Position numbers and translations under genes: made by a program
From: Saccharothrix sp.
Lineage (GTDB): Bacteria > Actinomycetota > Actinomycetes > Mycobacteriales > Pseudonocardiaceae
Length of the DNA: 64,000 bases
Assembly (NCBI RefSeq): GCF_031180885.1
Contig: NZ_JAPSLK010000031.1
Span: 1 to 64,000, forward strand
Direction: 5' to 3'
The notes under the pieces: model-generated
Told to the model about the DNA's origin: nothing
The model's input: only the letters and a program-made list of their open reading frames with translations
Database searches by the model: none
Shown: one piece after another, positions 54,001 to 61,469 of the stretch
How the letters are laid out: each line of letters opens with the position of its first letter
Position numbering within the stretch: the stretch's first letter is position 1

Positions 54001-54228
54001 CAGCAGGCTCTCGGCGACCTTGATCGCCAGGTCGCGGCTCACGCTCGACTGCGCGCCCTTGACCGGCTCGCCCAGGTCGGCGAGCGCCGCGACGACGTCC
54101 TTGCTGCTCGTGTTCAGCAGCTTCGCCAGCGCGTGCACCCGCAGCTTGTCCGGCAGGTCGGCGAGCACGGGGTGTGCGGATGTGGCGTTACCCCCGCCGG
54201 CGCCGGCGGGCTTGTTCGTGTTCGACAT
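51085..54228 (-). CDS. rne: Ribonuclease E/G family protein with IF2-N-like domain
   Basis: 1047-residue endoribonuclease central to RNA processing and decay. Order: an IF2-N-like domain (LRVHALAKLLNTSSKDVVAA then LADLGEPVKGAQSS, residues 25-75), an acidic/basic low-complexity stretch, an S1 domain (GSLVGNVYLGRVQNVLPSME), the catalytic DNase I-like part with VIDVNTGKFTG and VIDFIDM, the zinc-link CEHCRGRG, and a 250-residue Ala/Pro/Gln tail of repeats such as AQPAAEAQA. ATG 54228 is preceded by GGAGGAG. The tail could host degradosome partners; that is inferred from E. coli. Confidence 0.93.
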   Translation of the reverse strand: MSNTNKPAGAGGGNATSAHPVLADLPDKLRVHALAKLLNTSSKDVVAALADLGEPVKGAQSSVSRDLAIKVAESLLTWDDIESGDIDETTEAPAVPAREVAALTPLFAPPSAVFLPPTPVVAPAASTLEVEEEHEDDVEEAPHGDDAGDEGEGRRRRRRGRRGRGRGKGAGDEASTEDEVAEEAAEAEAEAEVEETAEAEEEGGTSRRRRRRRRRKTGADDEAAPSEDDPPNTVVHVRETRDARDDKADSEAAQNEVRSVRGSTRLEAKRQRRRDGREAGRRRAPVLSEAEFLARREAVERTMVVRERGDRTQIGVLEDGVLVEHFVTSSGTGSLVGNVYLGRVQNVLPSMEAAFIDIGRGRNAVLYAGEVDWDAAGLEGKARKIEQALSTGDSVLVQVTKDPVGHKGARLTTQISLPGRFLVYVPGGGATGISRKLPDVERKRLKDILKRVVPEDAGVIIRTASEGISEEELARDVTRLQAQWQVIKDKASTPKAQAPQLLYEEPDLLVKVVRDLFTEDFAALVVQGSDAWDTIDGYVRHVAPDLQERLRRHVGNNDAFVEYRIDEQLLKALDRKVWLPSGGYLVIDRTEAMTVIDVNTGKFTGSGGNLEETVTRNNLEAAEEIVRQLRLRDVGGIIVIDFIDMVLESNRDLVLRRLTECLGRDRTRHQVAEVTSLGLVQMTRKRVGTGLLEAFSTTCEHCRGRGLIVSTEPVHTHGPSNGGGAQQQQQQGQSGGRKSRRGKGGDSQEPAPATAPATAPAATATAAAGAPAAASAAATPAESPAATSTPATAPPVTPEPVAEVVVPPTEEPQAVAEQPTSAEPLAAIVEEDTTPEPKRRQRRRARREAGAVTKHESQPTQAQPEPAQAAAPAQAQPGQAPAAQPEPAHAATAQAPVTAQPAAEAQATAQPTAQAPVTAQPAAEAEATAQPAAQAQPATGVAQAAPTPAEAPSDTAPAAPGTAAAASGTTEAATAAPSGTEAVVPGDGTEAVVRADVQPPTQVGTAEANAADQSLNGHVEPAPTARRRPRRAASRPAGPPLGAVKES

Positions 54229-54402
54229 GCAGCTCCTCCGCCCCCGGGCGCGTCCGGTTCGACGCCGCCGCTCAGGGGCCTCTCTTGTCCACTCACCGCC
54301 GCGGCTGGCGGCGGGAATCCTTGCCTTCGCCGTGCGCACGGGCACGGCAGGTCTGTCTTCTCCCGCGACGACGCCGTCAGCGCCGCTCCGGCGGCTTCCG
54401 GG

Positions 54403-55257
54403 TCAGACCTCCGCCGCCCGGTCAAGGGCGAGCGGGTCGACCAGGCCGCCTTCGTCGTCGAGCCGCCCCTGCGCCATCCGGGTCGCCTTCGCGGGCACCG
54501 GCGGAACCAGGTCGGCGACGACTCGGAGCGCGCTCAGCACGTCGTCGGGTCGAACGGTAGGGGTTGTCTGCCGAACGACCATCACGAGTATCCCACACGG
54601 TTGTGACAAATCCCGTGCATCGTGTCCCGCGTCGCTTGAATACGCCTGGACCTGCGCCGTTCCCGCGTCCCCCGGCTCGGCGGCGACGACCTTCGCCGAC
54701 ACCACCGCGGGGCGGACGTCGATCACCTTCCGGCCGTCCTTGGTGAGCCGTTCCACCTCGACCGACTCGGCCGCGAGGAACGCCTCGACCGCCGCCCCCA
54801 ACGCCTCCGGCGACACGCTGGGCAGCTCCACCTGCCAGGTGCTCGCCTCGATCCGCTCGGGCAGCGACCCGCCCGCCGCCTGCACGACCTCCAGCACGTC
54901 CAGCCCGGGCGGCAGCACCGCGTCCAGCGCGTCGCGCAGCGCCGCCGGGTCGACCGCCTCGACCACCGAGACCTCGACGTACTCGGCCTCGCTGGCCACG
55001 CCGGTGGGCGCGGCGCCGACCCACGACACCTTCGGGTGCGGGCTGAAGCCCTGGGAGTAGGCCATGGGTACGCCGGCCCGCCGCAACGCCCGCTCGAACG
55101 TGCGGGCGATGTCACGGTGTGAGGTGAACCTCAGCCGTCCGCGCTTGGCGTAGCGCAGCCGGAGCTTCTGCACCGGTGCGGCCGACGGGTTGGGCTGCTG
55201 CTGGCGACTCAGTGCTACTCCCCTTGGGTACCGGGTGGCGTCCGTCGGGGTAAGCAT
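54403..55257 (-). CDS. TIGR03936 family radical-SAM-associated protein (DUF2344)
   Basis: 284 residues with the family core QKLRLRYAKRGRLRFTSHRD then IARTFERALRRAGVPMAYSQ and GFSPHPKVSWVGAAPTG. It normally sits directly after the radical SAM protein TIGR03960, with RNase E/G downstream; here RNase E/G is close but the radical SAM gene is 6 kb away. It may help that enzyme modify an RNA or protein. ATG 55257 has a weak ribosome site; the precise start is uncertain. Confidence 0.85.
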   Translation of the reverse strand: MLTPTDATRYPRGVALSRQQQPNPSAAPVQKLRLRYAKRGRLRFTSHRDIARTFERALRRAGVPMAYSQGFSPHPKVSWVGAAPTGVASEAEYVEVSVVEAVDPAALRDALDAVLPPGLDVLEVVQAAGGSLPERIEASTWQVELPSVSPEALGAAVEAFLAAESVEVERLTKDGRKVIDVRPAVVSAKVVAAEPGDAGTAQVQAYSSDAGHDARDLSQPCGILVMVVRQTTPTVRPDDVLSALRVVADLVPPVPAKATRMAQGRLDDEGGLVDPLALDRAAEV

Positions 55258-55395
55258 CCCAACGGTCCACGCTCCTACTCCAGCGGGACGGTACCTTGAT
55301 GCCGTTCCGCGCCGTTGAGCTTGTCTGCTTCGACGCACGTGGCTACCGTCCGGCACCAGAGGACCACCCCCGACGGCCGCTCTTGGAGGTCACCC

Positions 55396-56904
55396 GTGCC
55401 TCTGCTCCGCCGCGTCCACGCGGTCGCGGTCAGCACGGCGCTGCTCGCGACCGGCTGCTTCGCGGTTTCCGCGCACGCCGCCGCCCCGGACGGCGTCCCC
55501 GCGAGCACCGGGTGCATCCAACCGGGTCCGACCCTGCGCTACCTGGTCGTGCTGGACCAGGGCACGAGCGCGCCGCTGGCCGACGCCACGGTCGCCGCCG
55601 CGTGCGGGATCACCCTCGGCTACTACCCGCAGATCGCGGTGGCCGTCGCGGTGTCCGCGGACCCGGGCTTCGCGCGCAAGATCGGCTTGCACCGGGCGTA
55701 CAGCGCGCAGGCGGACGGGCTCTCCCGCCGCACGGGCGCGCCGGCCCGCAAGCAGGACGAGACGCCCGCCCGGTCCGGCACGCCCGACACGCGCGACCGC
55801 ACCGCCGAGCAGTGGGACATGGACCTGATCCGGGCCGCCGAGGCGCACGCGATCAGCAAGGGCAGCCGGGACGTGGTGGTCGGCGTCCTGGACTCGGGCA
55901 TCGACCCGACCCACCCGGACCTCGTGCGCGCGCTCGACCCGACCCTGTCGGCGGGCTGCACGACCGGCGTGGCGGACCCGGCGCGCACCGCGTGGTCGCC
56001 GACGACGTCCGCGCACGGCACGCACGTGGCGGGCACCATCGCCGCCGCCGACGACGGCCTGGGCACCACGGGTGTCGCGCCGGACGTGCGGATCGCGTCG
56101 GTCAAGGTCGTGGACGACGCGGGCTTCATCTACCCCGAGTACGCGGTGTGCGGGTTCATGTGGGCCGCCGAACGGGGCATGACGATCACCAACAACAGCT
56201 ATTTCATCGACCCGTGGGTGTTCACCTGCCAGAACAAGATCGGTCAGGCCGTCGTGTACGAGGCCGTCCGGCGGGCCGTGGACTACGCGAGCCGGCGGGG
56301 CGTGCTGACCGTCGCGGCGGCGGGCAACGGCGGCGTCGACCTCACCCGACCGGGTCGGGACACCCAGAGCCCCACGAACGCCGCCACCGAGGACGTCAAG
56401 CCGCGCGCGGTGGACAACACCTGCCTGGTGCTGCCGGCACAGCTGCGCAACGTCGTTGCGGTGTCGTCCGTGGGCGCGGCCAAGGTGAAGGCCGGCTACA
56501 GCTCCTACGGGCTGGGCGCGGTGGACGTGACCGCGCCGGGCGGTGACCGCAGGCAGCAGCCGGACGGCGCGCAGGCGTGCGTGCTGTCGACGGTGCCGGC
56601 GGGCTACGACTACTCGTGCGGCACGTCGATGGCCGCGCCGCACGTGTCGGGCGTGGCTGCCCTGCTGGCGTCGACCCACCCGGACGCGACCGCGGGCGAG
56701 CTGAGCCGGATGCTCAACGCGCAGGCCGAGACCCTGGCGTGCCCCGCCGACTACGACCTGAACGGCACGGGCGCCCAGGACGCGTTCTGCACCGGGTACT
56801 CGGAGTACAACGGCTTCTACGGCCACGGGCTGGTGGACGCGAAGGCAGCCGTGCAGAAGGGCGGCGCGGACGGCCCTCCGGCGGTCCCGGGCAAGCAGCG
56901 CTAG
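55396..56904 (+). CDS. Secreted S8 subtilisin-like serine protease
   Basis: Extracellular protease of 502 residues. GTG 55396 follows GGAGG by 6 bases and gives a Sec signal peptide (LLRRVHAVAVSTALLATGCF then AVSAHAAA). An inhibitor-like prodomain follows to about 110. The triad is visible as Asp in VLDSGIDPTHPDL, His in AHGTHVAGT and Ser in CGTSMAAPHVSG, with the oxyanion Asn in AAAGNGG. The C-terminus lacks a P-domain. It converges by 4 bases with the LuxR gene. Confidence 0.9.
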   Translation: MPLLRRVHAVAVSTALLATGCFAVSAHAAAPDGVPASTGCIQPGPTLRYLVVLDQGTSAPLADATVAAACGITLGYYPQIAVAVAVSADPGFARKIGLHRAYSAQADGLSRRTGAPARKQDETPARSGTPDTRDRTAEQWDMDLIRAAEAHAISKGSRDVVVGVLDSGIDPTHPDLVRALDPTLSAGCTTGVADPARTAWSPTTSAHGTHVAGTIAAADDGLGTTGVAPDVRIASVKVVDDAGFIYPEYAVCGFMWAAERGMTITNNSYFIDPWVFTCQNKIGQAVVYEAVRRAVDYASRRGVLTVAAAGNGGVDLTRPGRDTQSPTNAATEDVKPRAVDNTCLVLPAQLRNVVAVSSVGAAKVKAGYSSYGLGAVDVTAPGGDRRQQPDGAQACVLSTVPAGYDYSCGTSMAAPHVSGVAALLASTHPDATAGELSRMLNAQAETLACPADYDLNGTGAQDAFCTGYSEYNGFYGHGLVDAKAAVQKGGADGPPAVPGKQR

Positions 56905-59567
56905 TCGCCCCGGTGCAGCGCGGCGGCGAGGTCCGCGCGGCCGGTGATGCCGAGCTTGCGGTACGCGCCGGACAGGTGCAGCTCGACCGTGCGGCGGGTG
57001 AGGAACAGGGCCTCGGCGATCTGCCGGTTGGTCAGGCCCTGGGCGGCCATGCCGGCGACGCGGGTTTCCTGGCGGGTGAGGCCGTGGACGGTGCCCCGGG
57101 CGGTCGCGGGTTCGCAGGCGCGCAGTTCGTCGGCGGCCAGTCCGATGAGCGGCTTGGACTCGCACCGGGCGCTCAGCTCGACGGCCCGGCGCAGGTGCGG
57201 GATGGCCCGTTCCGGCTGGCCCCGGCGGCGCAGGCGGGCGCCGAGTTCGAACAGGGCCTCGGCGTGCAGCAGGCGCGCGGCGGATTCGGTGAGGTACTCG
57301 ACGGCTTTGCGCAAGGCCCGCACGGCGGGTTCGTCGTCGCTGGTGAGGCCGACGGAGATCAGGGCGGTGCCCATGGCCCGCGGTGTGCCCCAGCGCTTCG
57401 CGCGTTCCAGGTCTTCAAGGGCGAGCCGGGCGGCTTCCTCGCGCATTCCCAGGGCGAGTTGGGCCCGCACGGCGAGCGCACGCCACGGCAGGATCGCCGG
57501 ACTGTCTATTTTGGACGCCGTAAGTCTTCGCCCGCATTCGGAGACGTCTTCCAGCGCGCCCGCCGCGTCGCCGGTGGCGAGCTTGAGCTTGCCCCGCGCG
57601 AAGAGCGTGACGTTGTGCTGGAACATCTCCGGGAGTTCGCCCGCGAAACCGTGGCGCGCCAACAGGTCCCGTGCCTCGTCGAACCGCCCGAGGTCGACCA
57701 GGACCTCCGCGAGCCTTGCCGCGCACAGGATCGCCATCGGGCACACGTCCACCGCGTGCAGCTCGTCGAACAGCCGGAGCTGCCACTTGAGGAACGTCTT
57801 GGCGCGCACCAGATCGCCCTTGGCGAGGTAGTCCATGCCGTGCGCGAGCGAGACGACCGTGCCCTTGCGCAGGTGGTAGTCGTGCGGCTCGGCCTCGCTG
57901 CCGATCATGCGGCGGAACCGGTCGGACAGGTCCGGCGCGTCGGCCATGAAGCACGTGCTGACGGTGAACACGAACGGCTGGGTGAACACGTCCACGCGGT
58001 CGCCGTCGAGCGCTTCCGCCGCGTACTGCACGGCCTTCTCCGCCGAGTCGCCGCGCAACGCGTGCCCCAGCGACATCAGCGCGGAGTGGACCTGGCGCAG
58101 GCGCGGCGAGTTCGGCACCTCCGACTCCAGCTCGTCGGTGAACATGCTGGCGCGCAAGGCGAGTCCGACGTTGTTGCCGACGCCCGCGAGGTAGGACATG
58201 GTGCGCAGCTCCCACGACTCGTCGTGCTCCTGGGAGCTGAGCCGGGACACCAGTTGCAGGCCGATGGACAGCGCCAGCCGGGCTTCCGGCGCGCTGCACA
58301 GCCGCAGCAGCATCGACACGGCCTGGCCGGCGGCGGACCGGGCGTCGTCGGCGTGCGCGAGGGCGTCGCGCAGCTTCGCCATGCCCTCGGCCTGGTCGAC
58401 GATGTAGGTGACGTGCACCAGTTCCAGCTGCACGGCAAGGCGTTCGTCGCTGGTGAGGCGTTCTTCGAGGGCGCGTTCGAGGTAGTCCTGGGCGGCGTCG
58501 AGGCGGCCGTCGTGGGTGGCCTGGCGGGCGGCGCGGCGCAGCACGTCCACCGCCCACGGCAACGGGATCGCCCGCGCCTCCCGCAGGTGCTCGGCGACAC
58601 GGGCGTCCGGCGCACCGGCGTCGGCGAGGAGCTTCGCGGCGCGGGCGTGGTCGGCGGCGCGGGTGGCGACCGGGAGGTCCGCGAGCACCGAGTTGCGCAG
58701 GAACGGGTGCACGAACGCGATCGGGTAGTCGTCGCGGAAGACGTGCAGGCGCACCAGCGCGTCGATGATGCGCAGGGCGCGGCGGGGTTCGACGCCGGCC
58801 ATGGTGGCGACGCGGTCCACGGTGGCGTCCGGACCGAGGACCGCCGTGGCGCGGACCAGTTCGGTCGCGCCCTCGTACGGCCGCAGGCGGACGCGGAGGA
58901 TCTGGCCGATGTCCGACGAGCCGAGGGTCGCGATGTCGGCGTCGGGCTTGAGTTCAGCGCGCAGTGCGCGCAGGAGGTAGGGGTTGCCGCCGGTGACCTC
59001 GTGGCAGGCACGGGCGATGCGCCGGTCGTCGAGCAGTTCGGCGACCGCGTCGACGTCGAGGCCGTCGAGTTCGATCGTGGTGGTGTGGCCGCCGGTCAGC
59101 TCGGGCAGCGCCACCTCGCCCGCGGGCGAATGGCCGGTGGCGGCGGAGAGCAGGACGGCCAACGGCTCGTCGCAGATGCGGCGCAGCAGGTAGGCCAGGC
59201 AGCGCAGGGACCAGCTGTCGGCCAGGTGCACGTCATCGACCACCAGGAGCAGCGGTCCGCGTGCCAGAGCGCGGCGGACGGCCTTGTGCAGGTCGCCCAG
59301 GGACTCGACCGGGTCGGCGCGCAGCCCGTCCGCGAGCTGGCCTGCGACACCGCCGCGCAGGTCGCTCTCCAGCCGGGTGGCACGGGCGGTCGCGACCGCG
59401 AACCCCAGCGCGCGGGCCTGGCCGGTGACCGCGTCGAGCAGGGTGGACTTGCCGACGCCGATCTCCCCCGTGACGAAAGCCGTCGTCGTGCGGCCCGCGG
59501 CGGCGCCGACCAGCAGCGCGCGGGTCGTGCACAGCTCGGGGTCGCGGCCCACTGTCGGCGTTCGCAC
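56901..59567 (-). CDS. Large ATP-binding LuxR-type transcriptional regulator (LAL-like)
   Basis: 888 residues. An AAA-type ATPase at the N-terminus has Walker A GEIGVGKST (34-42) and Walker B LLLVVDDVHLAD; a long helical TPR-like middle region follows; the last 65 residues are a LuxR winged HTH (LTRQETRVAGMAAQGLTNRQ then IAEALFLTRRTVELHLSGAY). GTG 59567 is preceded by GGAGG. Such regulators often control secondary metabolism or exoenzyme genes; the adjacent convergent subtilase is one possible target. A 12-bp inverted repeat lies upstream. Confidence 0.9.
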   Translation of the reverse strand: MRTPTVGRDPELCTTRALLVGAAAGRTTTAFVTGEIGVGKSTLLDAVTGQARALGFAVATARATRLESDLRGGVAGQLADGLRADPVESLGDLHKAVRRALARGPLLLVVDDVHLADSWSLRCLAYLLRRICDEPLAVLLSAATGHSPAGEVALPELTGGHTTTIELDGLDVDAVAELLDDRRIARACHEVTGGNPYLLRALRAELKPDADIATLGSSDIGQILRVRLRPYEGATELVRATAVLGPDATVDRVATMAGVEPRRALRIIDALVRLHVFRDDYPIAFVHPFLRNSVLADLPVATRAADHARAAKLLADAGAPDARVAEHLREARAIPLPWAVDVLRRAARQATHDGRLDAAQDYLERALEERLTSDERLAVQLELVHVTYIVDQAEGMAKLRDALAHADDARSAAGQAVSMLLRLCSAPEARLALSIGLQLVSRLSSQEHDESWELRTMSYLAGVGNNVGLALRASMFTDELESEVPNSPRLRQVHSALMSLGHALRGDSAEKAVQYAAEALDGDRVDVFTQPFVFTVSTCFMADAPDLSDRFRRMIGSEAEPHDYHLRKGTVVSLAHGMDYLAKGDLVRAKTFLKWQLRLFDELHAVDVCPMAILCAARLAEVLVDLGRFDEARDLLARHGFAGELPEMFQHNVTLFARGKLKLATGDAAGALEDVSECGRRLTASKIDSPAILPWRALAVRAQLALGMREEAARLALEDLERAKRWGTPRAMGTALISVGLTSDDEPAVRALRKAVEYLTESAARLLHAEALFELGARLRRRGQPERAIPHLRRAVELSARCESKPLIGLAADELRACEPATARGTVHGLTRQETRVAGMAAQGLTNRQIAEALFLTRRTVELHLSGAYRKLGITGRADLAAALHRGD

Positions 59568-59612
59568 GGTTCCTCCGATCCGCTTTCGGGGTGGACCACC
59601 GTAGGACACCCG

Positions 59613-59661
59613 GGGTACCGAAGGGTTCGCACCTGTGGGGGCGGCATTTCCTTCGGTACCC
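59613..59661. promoter_or_regulatory. 12-bp inverted repeat upstream of the LuxR gene
   Basis: GGGTACCGAAGG (59613-59624) and CCTTCGGTACCC (59650-59661) are perfect inverted copies 25 bases apart, and CCACCGTAG flanks each side. It lies 46-94 bases before the GTG. This is likely a dimer operator, perhaps for autoregulation. The rest of the 263-base gap to the sigma gene shows nothing further. Confidence 0.5.
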
Positions 59662-59830
59662 ACCGTAGAGACCGCCGGCCGGGGTTCGGCCAGACTTGTT
59701 CGGCAGCCGCGGGAGGGTTCACCCGCCACCGCACTGCCGCAATGTGTCCGGGAATTGTTCTCAATTGCTGCCGACCGGACCGGGACGCGCGTTCGGAGCA
59801 GACTGCGCGTGCAATTCGCGGCGGGCTCTT

Positions 59831-60376
59831 TCAGTGCCACTCCCGCAATGCGCGGCGCAGGATCTTCATCGCGTTGTAGACGCGCGACTTCACGGTGCCT
59901 TCCGGAATGCCCAGCACTTGCGCCGCCTCGCGGATGGTGCGACCCCGGACGTAGGTCTCGTAGATCGCGGCGCGGTGCTCCTCGCCGAGCCGGCCGATCA
60001 CGTCGGTGATCACCATGATGGACAGCCGCTGCTCGGTCTCGTCGTCGGCGTGCACGGCGTCCGGGCTGGTCAGCTCCACTTCCTGCGGTCGGGCCCGGCG
60101 GGTGCGCCAGCCGTCGATGACGATGCGGCGGGCCACGGTCAGCAGCCAGCCGCGCAGCATGCGCGGGTCGCGGACGAGGGTCTCGGCGTTCTGCCACGCG
60201 CGGATCAACGTCTCCTGGACGACGTCCTCGGTCCATTGCCGGTCGTGGTTGGTCAGGCCGAGGACGTGGGCGAACAAAGCGCCTTTGAACTGGCCGTAGA
60301 GCTGGGTGACGAGTTCCTCGCTGGGCCGCCGGCGGACCTGACTGCCGTCCACCCACACTCCACCCAAGGAATTCAT
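59831..60376 (-). CDS. ECF-type RNA polymerase sigma factor
   Basis: 181 residues with sigma2 (LYGQFKGALFAHVLGLTNHD then RQWTEDVVQETLIRAWQN) and sigma4 (YVRGRTIREAAQVLGIPEGT then VKSRVYNAMKILRRALREW). ATG 60376 follows GAGGAGG by 10 bases. No anti-sigma gene adjoins it in either direction, which is unusual for ECF factors. It is divergent from a cytochrome b-like/ferredoxin fusion gene and may control it. Confidence 0.87.
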   Translation of the reverse strand: MNSLGGVWVDGSQVRRRPSEELVTQLYGQFKGALFAHVLGLTNHDRQWTEDVVQETLIRAWQNAETLVRDPRMLRGWLLTVARRIVIDGWRTRRARPQEVELTSPDAVHADDETEQRLSIMVITDVIGRLGEEHRAAIYETYVRGRTIREAAQVLGIPEGTVKSRVYNAMKILRRALREWH

Positions 60377-60544
60377 GCGAACCGAACCTCCTCGAAGTTG
60401 GCGCGCGGCGGGGCGAACGAGACGTGCCGTGAACGTACTACACACGATGGCGTTAATCCACAGTTGCGCGGAAGGGTTGTGAGAACTTTTCAGGGTTGTA
60501 GGGGGTGCAACGTATTGATCGAGTCAGCGGTTCTACGACATCGG

Positions 60545-60560
60545 TGTGACACGGATCACA
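60545..60560. promoter_or_regulatory. CRP/GlxR-type site
   Basis: TGTGACACGGATCACA is a perfect TGTGA-N6-TCACA palindrome, the CRP consensus and that of actinobacterial GlxR/Crp. Overlapping it is CGGAT-N5-ATCCG (60552-60566). It sits about 88-103 bases before the divergent fusion gene and about 170-185 bases before the sigma factor gene. Sequence match is exact; the binding protein is inferred. Confidence 0.6.
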
Positions 60561-60647
60561 TATCCGATTTGAACCGGCGGTCGAACCGGCGGCACCGGGG
60601 TTCGTAGTACCCCTATGGAGACCCGCGACTTGAGGGGGAGTCGAATC

Positions 60648-61469
60648 GTGTCCTCGACTGTGGCGCCGTGGTCCGGGCGGCTCGCGTACGTGGCGATGTG
60701 CCTGACGATCTGCCTGGGCGTGCTGACCGCGACCGGGTGGGTGCGGGGGCTGCCGGGCGGGCGGCGGGCGTTGCGGGTGACGCACCAGGCGCTGGCGACG
60801 TTCAGCCTCGTGCTGGGGTTGACGCACGCCCTGGCGCTGACGGCGTCCGGCGTCATCTCGCCGCTGGCCGTCGTGCTGCCGCTGGGGGCGCCACGCCACG
60901 TCCTGGGGGTGTTGGGCTTCGAGCTGATGGTGGCGGTGGCCGTCACGGCGGCGCTCCAGGGTTCGACGTTCTACCGGAGCTGGTTACCCCTGCACCGCTT
61001 GGCGTACGTGGCGGTGTGGCTGTGCGCGATGCACGCGTGGCTGGGCGCGGCGGCGGCCGGCACGGTGCCGGTGCTGTGGCTGGGCGGCATCACCGTCCTG
61101 GTCCCCGCCATCACGCTGACCCTGCTCCGCTTCCTGCCGCCGCGGACGTTGGTGCGCCTGGGGATCATCGCCCCCTCCCCCGCACCGCGCCACCGCCGGC
61201 TCGCCCCGGTCCGGACCCCGGCGGCGGGAAGCCCGGCCGCCGGCGAGCCCGCGGCCGGGGTGCGGGTCGAGGTCGACCACGGGTTGTGCCGGCACTTCGC
61301 GATGTGCCAGGTGCAGGCGCCCCGGGTGTTCCGGGTGCTGGCCGACGGGACCTTGCGGTACGCGCGGAACCCGGACCCCGAGGAGGGGCCGCGGGTCGCC
61401 GCCGCCGCACGGGCCTGCCCGATGCGCGCCGTCCGGGTCGTGTCCGATCGAGGGGCTACTGCCGGGTGA
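60648..61469 (+). CDS. Ferric-reductase-like membrane cytochrome fused to a ferredoxin
   Basis: 273 residues. Six hydrophobic segments with histidines at spaced positions (TGWVRGLPGG, RVTHQALATFSLVLGLTHAL, LPLHRLAYVAVWLCAMHAWL) suggest a ferric-reductase-like heme core. After a Pro/Ala linker the C-terminal 65 residues are a ferredoxin with CRHFAMC and CPMRA, the Cx5C...CP pattern of 3Fe-4S types. GTG 60648 is used because GGGGGAG lies 7 bases upstream; ATG 60615 is in frame upstream. The soluble cluster would pass electrons to or from the membrane heme. Confidence 0.8.
   Translation: MSSTVAPWSGRLAYVAMCLTICLGVLTATGWVRGLPGGRRALRVTHQALATFSLVLGLTHALALTASGVISPLAVVLPLGAPRHVLGVLGFELMVAVAVTAALQGSTFYRSWLPLHRLAYVAVWLCAMHAWLGAAAAGTVPVLWLGGITVLVPAITLTLLRFLPPRTLVRLGIIAPSPAPRHRRLAPVRTPAAGSPAAGEPAAGVRVEVDHGLCRHFAMCQVQAPRVFRVLADGTLRYARNPDPEEGPRVAAAARACPMRAVRVVSDRGATAG

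Noticed and set aside
60456-60470. TTAATCCACAG as a DnaA box
   Set aside because: It differs from the actinomycete consensus TTGTCCACA at two or more positions and is single.
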